From Cylindrospermum stagnale PCC 7417 (GTDB taxonomy: Bacteria; Cyanobacteriota; Cyanobacteriia; Cyanobacteriales; Nostocaceae), in contig NC_019757.1 in NCBI RefSeq assembly GCF_000317535.1, positions 4,181,501 to 4,245,500 on the forward strand: a DNA stretch of 64,000 bases, given 5' to 3'. The position numbers were made by a program, and so were the translations under genes. The notes under the pieces are model-generated. The model worked only from the letters and a program-made list of their open reading frames with translations. It was not told the DNA's origin and made no database searches. Positions 17,839-26,900 of this stretch are shown here, in pieces (position 1 is the stretch's first letter; every line of letters starts with the position of its first letter).

Positions 17839-19077
17839 TTATTTAAGTGCAATCGACAAGTTTTGATTGATCGTCATTTGCAGGTCGGTGTTAGGTTCGA
17901 TGGCGATTAAGTCAACACTATTTCTACCAAAGAACACCCCAATTAACGCACCAATACCCGCGCCGCCCAAGACTTCTTCTGTGGCAATAGCGCGATCGCC
18001 TGTGACAGCAGATACCGCCGCCGCTGCGCTAGCTCCAAAAACGGTATTCTGGATGATTGCACCAGTACTAATACCCTTCTTGACAGTTTCAGTTTTGGTA
18101 ATCACATCAGAACTAGCGTTCAAATCATACTCCTGACCTGAAGTCAAAACTAGCTTCTGGGCAACGAATTGAGAACCGCCCTGAGCAGGTTTGAGTTGAC
18201 CAATCACCTGACTTCCAGCGGGAATCACCACAACGCCGTCTTGCGTAACCACATTTTGCGAGACTGTGAGTGTCAAAGGTGCTGTTTCATCTTTGGTGAC
18301 CAGAATTTTTTTAGCTTGGTCGTACTTCACAGGAATAGCAGTCCCTTCGGGAATCGTGATCGCCGTGGGTGTTGGCGTAGTGTTAATAGCCACAATATAA
18401 GGCGAGTTAATGGCTGTGGCTTGATTAGAACTAACCAAAGCTTGGTAGATAAAAGCCGCTACCTGTGCCCGCGAGGCGGTGACAGTCGGATTCAAGAACT
18501 TCACATTGGGATAGTTAACGACAATTTGCTTCTCAGTCGCTGCGGCAATGGGACTACGGGCATAGTCAGCGATACTAGAGGCATCATTGTAGTATTGCAA
18601 AATGGTTGCCGGGTCAGTACTGGCGGTGTATTGCAGACCGTTAGCGAGGGAAACCAAAACCTGTTGACGGGGGATAGCTTCGTTTGGTCTGAAGTTATTG
18701 CCTGGATATCCTGCCAAAAAACCGATGGTGTAGGCTTGCTGAATCGCATTGGCTGCCCAGTAGTTGCTGGGTACATCTCTAAAAGTGATTGGCTGGCGTT
18801 GTGCCTGCTTTTGGAAAGCTTTGTTGATCATCGCCGCAAACTGGGCGCGTGTCACTGGCTCTTCTGGGCGGAAGCTACCATCGGGGAAGCCGGCAATTAC
18901 ACCCCGTTGTGACAATTCTTGAATAAACTGTGATGCCCAGTAGTTAGATTGAACATCAGAAAAAGTTGTTTGAGCTAAAGAGGGCGCGGCTATAATGAAG
19001 GGTGCGACAGTCCCCGCTGTGACGCTCAAAGCCATGAGTGCCGCTGTTCCTGATTGCCAACGATTTAAATTAAACAT
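17839..19077 (-). CDS. SLH-domain surface protein with C-terminal glycine-rich module
   Basis: 412 residues. An export signal covers about 1-36 (ends APSLAQ). Three SLH repeats follow at about 38-85, 98-145 and 163-212, the first two with FxDV..NYWA...I and FRP motifs. SLH domains bind secondary cell-wall polymer or peptidoglycan. The C-terminal part (about 235-412) has an IPAGSQVIGQL-FVAQKLVL-SG stretch and a small-residue/Gly-rich helix (GAGIGALIGVFFG). That module is shared with the next gene, so a common ancestor is clear. The role is probably cell-envelope structural. Confidence 0.88.
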   Translation of the reverse strand: MFNLNRWQSGTAALMALSVTAGTVAPFIIAAPSLAQTTFSDVQSNYWASQFIQELSQRGVIAGFPDGSFRPEEPVTRAQFAAMINKAFQKQAQRQPITFRDVPSNYWAANAIQQAYTIGFLAGYPGNNFRPNEAIPRQQVLVSLANGLQYTASTDPATILQYYNDASSIADYARSPIAAATEKQIVVNYPNVKFLNPTVTASRAQVAAFIYQALVSSNQATAINSPYIVAINTTPTPTAITIPEGTAIPVKYDQAKKILVTKDETAPLTLTVSQNVVTQDGVVVIPAGSQVIGQLKPAQGGSQFVAQKLVLTSGQEYDLNASSDVITKTETVKKGISTGAIIQNTVFGASAAAAVSAVTGDRAIATEEVLGGAGIGALIGVFFGRNSVDLIAIEPNTDLQMTINQNLSIALK

Positions 19078-19436
19078 TGATATTTACCCCACCACAATTA
19101 TTTTTTTCTGTTGATTACTGAGACAATACCTGAAATCAAAAGTTCCGATTATTTTCTGTAGTTTGTAAAAAGTTTTACCAATATGTCTAAGCATACCAGA
19201 ACGTTTGTGTTGATGCATATCGGTCTCTGGTAATATGCATATAGGTCTTTGGTCATAAAGTTAAGAAAGTATTACTTAATTACTTAGTACCAAAAATCAG
19301 GCGATGATGCAAAGCGATCGCAGTTGGCGAAGGGTTACGTCGCGCCAAAGGCGAACGCACACACAATAGTTATGAGTTGCAGTAGCAATGGCGCGATCTG
19401 AGGATAATTGAAGTCACAAATCAAACTGAATTAATC
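19078..19436. other. Intergenic region upstream of SLH gene
   Basis: No gene seen. It contains a 22-bp direct repeat (19213-19256) and HIP1-type sequence near 19315-19355. Confidence 0.55.
19213..19256. promoter_or_regulatory. 22-bp tandem direct repeat, candidate operator
   Basis: Two adjacent 22-base units, each ATGCATAT followed by GGTCT(C/T)TGGT, about 136-180 bases upstream of the SLH gene start. Direct repeats at one helical-turn-multiple spacing are typical of response-regulator sites. The regulatory role is inferred only. Confidence 0.4.
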
Positions 19437-20129
19437 CTAATTGCGAGACACTACCAAGCTAGAGTTAAGTGTGATTTTCAAATCCCGTTCGGGCCTGAGG
19501 ACAAAGACATCAACTTCTTTTTTCCGCAACAGCACACTTGTTACAGCACCGGCAACCCCACCACCAACAGTTTCTAAAATTTCAATTTTTTTGTTGCCTG
19601 TAAGCAGTGCGATCACACTGGCAGTACTTGCACCAATGACTGCATCTGTTAAAATAGTTCCAGTATTTGCTCCCTTGGTGATTTTCTCGGTTCTAGTAAT
19701 TGTCTGAGAAGTAGCGTTAATCGCCTGACGCCGACCTGAGGCATATACTAATTCTTGGGCTACAAACCGCACACCTTTGTTCTTTGGATCATTCGCATTG
19801 CTGGAATAACCGCTGTTGAGGTTGACAGGTTCTAGCCTGCCCACAACTTCAGTACCGCCGGGAATTAAGACGGTTCTGTTTCTGTCGATAATGTCGTTGG
19901 GTATTTTCAGGGTTAGGGTTGCAGTTTCTCCAGGACTAACAATAACTTTCTCTTTTTCGTAGGTAACAGGTAAGGTGACGTTAGCAGGAATTGTAATTGA
20001 GCGGGGTTGATTAATATTGTATTGGGCGTTAGCAGGAGCAAGGATAACAAAGGGAGTAATAGCACTTGTGGTAATTGTCATTGCCATGAGTGCAAGTGTT
20101 CCAGTTTTCCAACGTAGTAGGCGATGCAT
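19437..20129 (-). CDS. Secreted paralogue of SLH-protein C-terminal module
   Basis: 230 residues from the ATG at 20129. An export signal is present (about 1-36, ending PANAQ). The mature part aligns along its length with residues about 228-412 of the SLH protein: SITIPANVTLPVTYE, VLIPGGTEVVGRL, RFVAQELVYASGRR, then a Gly-rich helical stretch and LRPERDLKITLNSSL. No SLH repeats. The IP(A/G)G(T/S)xVxG then FVxxxL pattern recalls the VirB10/TrbI barrel, a weak resemblance. It probably acts in the same envelope compartment as its neighbour. Confidence 0.8.
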   Translation of the reverse strand: MHRLLRWKTGTLALMAMTITTSAITPFVILAPANAQYNINQPRSITIPANVTLPVTYEKEKVIVSPGETATLTLKIPNDIIDRNRTVLIPGGTEVVGRLEPVNLNSGYSSNANDPKNKGVRFVAQELVYASGRRQAINATSQTITRTEKITKGANTGTILTDAVIGASTASVIALLTGNKKIEILETVGGGVAGAVTSVLLRKKEVDVFVLRPERDLKITLNSSLVVSRN

Positions 20130-20482
20130 AGTCAAGCTTCCCTTTTTGTGTGATGGATTTAATGACGCGGGTTTGCAGAGATAGTTTCAGATGTTGATGA
20201 AACATGACTTTAGGCATATCCCGCAAGTGTTGGTGATTTGATGACGGGGGAAAATGTGCGATCGTTCCGCAGAATTTTTGTTTTGTTAATGTGCGTTGAT
20301 TGATGGGGTGAAGGGGTTGTCAGACGTGGGGTTGCGGGTTTTGTTCCTGAAGGGTTTTAAACGAACCGCGAAGGCGCGAAGAGCGCGAAGGAAGAGGGAA
20401 GAAGGAAGAAGGAAGAAGGAAGAAGGAAGAAGGAAGAAGGAAGAAGGAAGAAGGAAGAAGGAAGAAGAAAGAAGAAGGAATA
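20130..20482. other. Intergenic region with heptamer repeat
   Basis: No gene. A frame of Lys/Glu/Arg repeats across 20296-20493 is only translation of a GAAGGAA tandem repeat. It also holds an ACGAACCGCGAAGGCGCGAA sequence (20370-20389), a repeat family seen again near 43611 and, inverted, near 46848. Confidence 0.65.
20401..20463. repeat. Short tandem repeat, 7-bp unit GAAGGAA
   Basis: Nine perfect tandem copies flanked by degenerate ones on both sides. Another heptamer STRR like that at 5301, but with an unrelated unit. Confidence 0.93.
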
Positions 20483-20695
20483 TTAGGGGTTAGATTTTAA
20501 TTTGTAATTTTTTAATTCTGCAATGGGTAATAGTAAGGTATCTTCTCTATGTTGTCGTACTTCACGGCTGACATTACAATTACTATTGAGGCACTCAACT
20601 AGTAATAAATTGGCATCATAATATTGTTGAAGCAATTCTTTCTGCTGTTTAGTAAACTGCCAATCATGACCAATATTGCGATATTTAATCATCAC
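20483..20695 (-). pseudogene. C-terminal remnant of NACHT NTPase
   Basis: 70 codons beginning GTG-ATG, reading KYRNIGHDWQFTKQQKELLQ, YYDANLLLVECLNSNCN and VRQHREDTLLLPIAELKN. From memory, cyanobacterial NACHT proteins of the type encoded just upstream end in a segment like this. It starts 14 bases after the stop of the NACHT frame, in another frame. The simplest reading is that the central helical part of one gene was deleted. It may still be translated, since the GTG/ATG start and frame are intact. Confidence 0.6.
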
Positions 20696-20709
20696 GTTTC
20701 TTAATTTCT

Positions 20710-22065
20710 CTATCCAAAAATGTATTGTTCTGCTACTTTCTGCTTGAAGAAATAATCACTCCGCTCAAATGTCGTCAAGGCAATTTTGCTGAGTAAATCT
20801 TCTTTGCGTTGAACTGATAACTTTTTGTAAAGTTGTTCGCGCTGAATTCCGCGCTTTGCATCCCATTTTTTTAACAGCGCATCCAGTCCTTCTTTATATA
20901 ACTCAGAACGATTTGCTGGAAAATCTCCTGATTCTTCAAATGCTAAACACAACAGCGTTAACAATAGAGGACTTGCCGCGAGTTGTTGGATTCGCTTGTT
21001 ATCTTCGAGTCGTTTAATGAAATCTTCTGGTTTTACGGCTTTTTCCTTAAACCAGTTATTTGCAAAATTGGCAATTTGTTTATTATCAAAATCAGCAATT
21101 TCTACTTCTGTAAATTTATCAAATGTATATTCCTTGGCGGCTATTCGACAGGTGATGACAAAGTGATTTTCTCGAAAACGGTCAGAAAAATCACGAATTT
21201 CTTTTAAAACGCGGGTGTTATCTTCTTCTCTGACTTCATCTAAGCCATCAAGTAGAATCAGCATTCTACCTTGAGTTAATAATTTTTCAATATTCGTAGC
21301 GCAGGCATCTTGCCTGCGGCTAATATCATCTATTTCCAATGACAGGCGAGACGCCTGTCCTACGAATTGAATAATAAAGTTTAGTAAGCTTGGTTTGTTT
21401 GCAGCTTCTGCAAAGTCTTTGAGAGTGACAAAAATCGGCACACGTTCAGCCTGAAAATCACCCCCAATACACTGAATTGCTAAATATCTCAAAAATGTGG
21501 TTTTACCTGCCCCTGGCTTACCCAAAATCATCAGCTTGGGATATTTCTTAACCGCTTCTATTCCAGGTACTCGTTTTTCAGTAATTTTCCCAAGTCCAAA
21601 GCGGTCAAAATCCTCACTTTTACACTGTTGCAAAAATTCATCAATTCCTAGTCGTCGCTTTCCTGTGATTTTCTCCAATATGTTGACGTTGGTGTAGATG
21701 TCGTTCAACCCGATGGGCTGAGTCATATCTAGCACCCGCATTGTACCGCAGCGTTCTTGGATGAGGGGTTTTATGGTTTCGCGTACATCTTGAACTAAAG
21801 CATCAATATTAATGCTGCTGTCTTGATTTGTTTCTGGTTCGTTAGCTGACTTGGTGACTATCTCTTCCCACTCAAAACCCAGCTTTTCACAAATTTGGGA
21901 AAAATACTTACGGTCAACTGGCTTACCTGCAAAGAAATTGTTGACTGTAGCGCGGCTGAATTTTAAGTCTTCTGCTAGAGAAACTTGATTTAAGGAATTT
22001 TTATCTAAAGCCTGTTTTGCTTTTTCGATGCCTTCTGAAGATGCTTGTTGCGATCGCCCTGCCAT
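20710..22065 (-). CDS. HTH-NACHT NTPase, truncated
   Basis: 451 residues from the ATG at 22065. An N-terminal helix-turn-helix-like domain (about 1-65, VSLAEDLKFSRATVNNFFAG) is followed by a NACHT domain with Walker A LGKPGAGKTTFLRYLA and Walker B MLILLDGLDEVREED, then DFADKQIANF-like helical segments. Bacterial NACHT proteins include anti-phage sensors. The protein stops at FFKQKVAEQYIFG, where full homologues continue for a C-terminal sensor of a few hundred residues. A 70-bp repeat is inserted in frame between Walker A and B, adding GQASRLSLE...RRQDACAT. Activity is doubtful. Confidence 0.75.
   Translation of the reverse strand: MAGRSQQASSEGIEKAKQALDKNSLNQVSLAEDLKFSRATVNNFFAGKPVDRKYFSQICEKLGFEWEEIVTKSANEPETNQDSSINIDALVQDVRETIKPLIQERCGTMRVLDMTQPIGLNDIYTNVNILEKITGKRRLGIDEFLQQCKSEDFDRFGLGKITEKRVPGIEAVKKYPKLMILGKPGAGKTTFLRYLAIQCIGGDFQAERVPIFVTLKDFAEAANKPSLLNFIIQFVGQASRLSLEIDDISRRQDACATNIEKLLTQGRMLILLDGLDEVREEDNTRVLKEIRDFSDRFRENHFVITCRIAAKEYTFDKFTEVEIADFDNKQIANFANNWFKEKAVKPEDFIKRLEDNKRIQQLAASPLLLTLLCLAFEESGDFPANRSELYKEGLDALLKKWDAKRGIQREQLYKKLSVQRKEDLLSKIALTTFERSDYFFKQKVAEQYIFG
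21295..21364. repeat. 70-bp palindromic repeat inserted in NACHT gene
   Basis: Ends CGTAG/CTACG are inverted. Inside are two hairpins, GCAGGC...GCCTGC and GACAGGCG...CGCCTGTC. This is a dispersed repeat type found in cyanobacterial genomes, usually between genes. Here it is read as protein. Confidence 0.8.
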
Positions 22066-22430
22066 AGCACTAGACAAAATTTTTACCGTTGTCTTAGGTA
22101 TATCCGGTGTCTGCTTTTAAAGTCAAGCAACTCAGGCAAGAAGTCAGGCATTCTCTAGCTTATACGCTGGCTGGATTGTAGACACCTATTTTTGACTATG
22201 TAAGGGTACACATACAAATCTTCTCGGTTATGGAAACTGCCCTTTTGTGGACAATTAAAAAAATATTTTTACCTTGGCTAGTTAAAAAAGTTCTAAATCA
22301 AGCTTGGTATCAGCTTAAAAAAAATCACGCTTTCCAGGGGTTAGTGATTATCCTGTACTTGCATTGGCAATTCAAAACCACCCTTTTTAAGGGAATATCA
22401 AAAAATAAATGATCCAGTAATCATAGACTT

Positions 22431-22459
22431 GTAGGGACACAGCAATGCTGTGTCCCTAC
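22431..22459. repeat. Palindrome GTAGGGACACAGCA/TGCTGTGTCCCTAC
   Basis: Fourteen-base perfect arms around a single A. No T-tract. A dispersed Nostocales-type palindrome. Confidence 0.8.
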
Positions 22460-22542
22460 TGATTGGATATTTTTTTAATTGGAAGTCTCTAAACTTCTAC
22501 CCGTTCCCCAAGACGAAGAAAACCTCTAAACTAAATCCTGAT

Positions 22543-22568
22543 AACCGCCAGCGCGGGTTTTTATTTTT
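22543..22568 (+). terminator. Rho-independent terminator-like hairpin
   Basis: AACCGC-CAGC-GCGGGTT with one bulged G, followed by TTTATTTTT. It points to the plus strand although the annotated flanking genes are on the minus strand, so it would end a small unannotated transcript. Confidence 0.5.
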
Positions 22569-22700
22569 GATAATTCTCGCCAAAATGGGATAAATGCGAT
22601 CGCTTTGCGCTATCACGCAGCCTATTGCAAGCGATCGCCTTAGTCCTCAGCAAGAGTACTGAATACTTTGCATCCTTGGTAACTAAGACGACCTGCCAAA

Positions 22701-23669
22701 TTATCTACCAAACCGATTAATTAATTCTTCCCGTGATAAATTCACTAGTAAGGGGGTAAACTCTTCTGGTGGTAGCGCTAATAACGGTTCAATAATTCCT
22801 GATAGTTGTGCATCCAATGAACCAAAGCGAACTCGCAGTAAATTTTCTACAAGTTGTCTTTGTGCTTCCTGTCTTCCTTCCTGTCTTCCTTCCTGTCTTC
22901 CTTCCTGTCTTCCTTCCTGTCTTCCTTCCTGTATTCCCTCTTGTCTTCCCTCTTGTCTTCCTTCTTGTATGGCTTGTTCCCGGTCTTGTTGATAATATGG
23001 TGTAAGTCGCATAATTAGCACCTTGTCATCTGCTTCTGGAGTTTGAGAGATTACTAAGCTTTTCTGCAAGTTATACAGTAATTCTAGCGTTGCTCGCCGG
23101 AATGGGTTGTTTGATGGTAGCGTTTCTAATTCATCAATTGCCTGTTTTTGTGTTGTTCCTCTACCAAGAATTCTTAACCACAGGGTTTCCTGAATGCGTG
23201 GTAATTGATGGATAGCAACGATAGCTGCCCGTAAATACTCTGGTAAAAAGTGTACTCCGGGCAACCAATCGGCTTTTTGAGTTGCACCAAATCCCGCTAA
23301 CAGCGTCGTGGATGCTGTGGGGGTGAGAATCCATAATTTGGGATTTGCTAATTCTTGAATGGGGGTTTTATTTCGGTTTGCTTCCCTTTGTAATGCACCC
23401 CTAAGTTCTAATAATTTTAGGAGACAATCACAAATTTCTTCTTTTGATGCCGGGTTGCGGTATGGTTCCAGGATAGCGGTGTTATCTGCAAAGGAGCCTA
23501 ATAAACCGAGGGTTTGCAAATTAGGGTTTTGGGGAATTGAGGGAGAAAATAAGACATCGATTTCTCGCACCTCTCCGGCAACACGACTGGGGGCTTCTAC
23601 TTTCCCATAAGATTTTAGCAGTTCTTCCAGATAGTCTTTGGCAAATTGGTCATGAATAAATCGAGTCAC
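22701..23669 (-). CDS. Rpn/PD-(D/E)XK family protein with DUF4351 C-terminus
   Basis: 322 residues. The N-terminal nuclease-like part has VREIDVLFSP (about 33-42) and ILEPYRNPASKEEICDCLLK. A tandem Gln-Glu-Gly-Arg stretch covers residues 235-266. The C-terminus (VENLLRVRFGSLD to NLSREELINRF) is DUF4351. Such proteins are annotated as recombination-promoting nucleases or transposase-like proteins and are highly multiplied in filamentous cyanobacteria. The true role is unsettled. The repeat makes an extended, probably helical, linker whose length can change by 4-residue steps. Confidence 0.75.
   Translation of the reverse strand: MTRFIHDQFAKDYLEELLKSYGKVEAPSRVAGEVREIDVLFSPSIPQNPNLQTLGLLGSFADNTAILEPYRNPASKEEICDCLLKLLELRGALQREANRNKTPIQELANPKLWILTPTASTTLLAGFGATQKADWLPGVHFLPEYLRAAIVAIHQLPRIQETLWLRILGRGTTQKQAIDELETLPSNNPFRRATLELLYNLQKSLVISQTPEADDKVLIMRLTPYYQQDREQAIQEGRQEGRQEGIQEGRQEGRQEGRQEGRQEGRQEAQRQLVENLLRVRFGSLDAQLSGIIEPLLALPPEEFTPLLVNLSREELINRFGR
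22872..22967. repeat. 12-bp tandem repeat coding for QEG(R/I)
   Basis: Eight units of about 12 bases (CTTCCTTCCTGT on the plus strand) in frame in the Rpn-like gene. Left units are identical, right ones degenerate. Confidence 0.9.
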
Positions 23670-23935
23670 GACTGTTTGATTACGAAGATGGGTATGCTGT
23701 GAGTTCTATTAAAGATTATTTTAGCGATCGCATCCACGCTCGTTACTCCCAATTTTTTCTCTGAAGTCGGGAAAAATATTTTACCCAACATCAAAAGCCA
23801 ACCCATTTTATTGTTAATTTATGTAAAATTGATGTATTCAAGACTAGAAACCTGCTGTCTAGATAGCTAAACTAACAAAAGAAGTGCATCTGTACTGCTA
23901 ATTATTAAAATTGTAAATGTGGCGCTATAGCCTCA

Positions 23936-26900
23936 ATGATCCCAGTACAACTTATCCTCAAAAACTTCCTCAGTTACCGTGATGCAACTTTAGATTTTCG
24001 CGGTTTGCACACGGCCTGTATTTGCGGTTCCAATGGTGCGGGTAAATCTTCTCTGCTGGAGGCAATCACTTGGGCAATTTGGGGCGAAAGCCGCGCTACT
24101 GCTGAAGATGATGTGATCTATTCTGGCGCGAAAGAAGTTCGGGTTGATTTCACTTTCCATAATAACCAACAAAAATATCGGGTTATTCGTACCCGTCTCC
24201 GGGGTGCAAGTGGCGTTTTAGAATTTCAAATAGAAACGCCTTCTGGGTTTCGTTCGCTCACTGGCAAAGGGGTGCGAGCAACACAGGATGTGATTATACA
24301 ACATATCAAACTAGATTACGATACTTTTATTAATTCTGCCTATCTGCGTCAAGGTAGAGCTGATGAATTCATGCTAAAGCGTCCGACGGAACGCAAGGAA
24401 ATTTTAGCGGAGTTGTTGAAGCTGAATCAGTATGATGAATTAGAAGAACGGGCAAAGGACAGTTCTAAACAGTTCAAATTCAGGGTGGAGGATTTAGAGC
24501 GTTCTTTAGAGGCGATTAAAATTCAGCTACAACAACGGGAGACAACTGAGGCGCAACGAATAGAGTTAGAAGCTGAACTGAATCAACTGCAACAGGTGCA
24601 AGCTTTTGACAATATTCAATTACAAAATTTGCAAGTTGTGCAGCATCAGCGGCAAAATTGGGAACAACAACTGAGTTTTGTGAGGCAGCAATTCCAGAAT
24701 CTTACCCAAGATTGCGATCGCCTCCAACAAGAACAGTTAGCGGTGAAAACTCAGCTAGCAGATTTAGAAGAAATTTTACATCAAGAAGCCGAAATTCAAG
24801 CTGGATATACCGAATACCAAAATCTGCAATCTCAAGAAGAAGCCTTTGCTGCCAAATTTGCACAACATACCCAAGCCACTGGTTTACGGCAACTAAAACA
24901 ACAACAGCTTACCAAACAAATTAACGACATTGAAAGGCAACTGCAACAGGCTCAAGCTCAATTAGAAGCTTTGGAGCAACAAGAGCGAGAAATTCAGCAA
25001 ACTCTCACTAAATCTGGTGATGTGGAAGCGGCTTTGGCACAATTAGCCGCTGCGCGTAATCATGTAGCGCATTTGGATCAACTGCAAATGCAAGTTAGTC
25101 CCTTGTTACAACAACGGGTAACTTTACAAAGCCAACTAGATCGCACCCATGCGAGTTTGGTAGCGCGACTCGAACAACTGCAATCTACAGAAAATCAACT
25201 ACAACGCCAACATCGCCGCCAACCGCAACTCCAGCAAGCGGTGATCGATGTGGGAGTGCAGATTGAGGAATTGGAGAAAAAGCGGGTTTATCTGCAAAGA
25301 GTCCAAGAAAAAGGGCAGGAACGGCGTCATTTTATCGAACGCTTGCGAGCGACTCAAGGGGATTATGAAAAAGTGCTGGGTGAATTAGAACAAAAACTGC
25401 AAATGCTCCAAAACCCTAATGCCCTTTGTCCCTTGTGTGAACGTTCTTTAGATGAACATCACTGGAGCCGAGTGATCGAAAAAACCCAACTTGAGTACCA
25501 GGATACTCAGGGGCAATTTTGGGTAGTGCGGGAACAAATGGCGGTTTCAGATAGAGAAATTCAGGTACTCAGGCAGGAATACAGAGAAATATCCCAACAA
25601 TTGGCGGCTTATGATGCTTTGCGGGAACAACGGGGACAGTTAGCGGCACAGTTAGAAGCAACAACGGATGTGCAACAACAGCTGCAACAAATTGTTGCTG
25701 AAAAAGAACATTTAGAGCGATCGCTCCAAGCTGGTGATTATGCCCCTGACAAACAAGCAGAACTCCGGCAGCTAGACGAATATCTGCAACAACTCAATTA
25801 CAATGAACAAGACCACGCCCTGGCCCGCAGCGAAGTTGAGCGATGGCGGTGGGCAGAAATTAAACTTCAGCAAATTAAAGATGCTACCAAGCGCCGCGCC
25901 ACACTAACAGCCCGAAAACCCGAACTCCAAGCGAATATTGCCCAATTTCAAACGAGAATTCAGCAAGAGCAAATTGATTCTGATTGTGCTAGACAAATCG
26001 CTGCCCTAGAGCGGCAAATTACCGAAATTGCTTACAGTTCCGAGCAACACAATCACCTCCGCCAATCTGTTCGTGAGCTTCAATCTTGGCATTTGCGTTA
26101 CCAACAAATGTTGTCTGCTCAACAGCAATATCCCCAACTCCAGGCAAGATTGCAAGAGTTGCAGGAGTCCCAAACTGCCAGATTAGCAGAGCGGCAAAAA
26201 CTCGCTCACCAAATCGAAAGCATTGTCCAGCAACTCACCCAAACAGATAATCCATCGGCCCAAATTCAAGCTTTAGAGCAGCAATTGGCAACCCGCAGAC
26301 GGCAACTTGATGAGCAAATAGCCAAGTTGGGGCGTTTGGAACAACTGGCTCACCAATTAGAAACGCAGCAAGTTGAGTATGAGCAACAGCAGCAGCAACT
26401 GCAATATTGCAAGCAGCAATATCGTGTTTATCAGGAATTGTCCCAAGCCTTCGGTAAAAATGGCATCCAAGCACTGATGATTGAAAATGTGTTACCCCAA
26501 CTAGAAGCCGAGACAAATCAACTACTTTCGCGGCTGAGTGGTAATCAGTTGCATGTGCAATTTGTGACGCAGAAAGCTGGGCGCAGTGGCAAGTCCAGCA
26601 AGAAAAACGCCAAGCTGATAGACACTTTGGATATTTTAATTGCTGATACCAGAGGTACGCGAGCTTATGAAACTTACTCTGGTGGGGAAGCTTTTAGAAT
26701 TAACTTTGCTATCCGTTTGGCTTTGGCGAAATTATTGGCCCAGAGGGTGGGAGCGGCTTTGCAATTATTGATTGTGGACGAAGGGTTTGGCACACAGGAT
26801 GCGGAAGGATGCGATCGCTTAATTGCCGCTATAAATGCGATCGCTAACGATTTCGCCTGCATTCTCACCGTCACCCATATGCCCCACCTCAAGGAAGCCT

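Larger units (their letters stand above)
22066..22700. other. Intergenic region with hairpins and a doubtful 60-codon frame
   Basis: A plus-strand frame at 22230-22412 (METALLWTIKKIFLPWLVKK...) has a hydrophobic and basic composition but no recognisable family or good ribosome site. It is followed by a 14-bp-arm palindrome at 22431-22459 and a terminator-like hairpin at 22543-22568. HIP1 sites lie near 22600-22640. Confidence 0.45.

Noticed and set aside
20296-20493. Lys/Glu/Arg-rich 65-codon frame
   Set aside because: It is only the translation of a GAAGGAA tandem repeat; no ribosome site or family.
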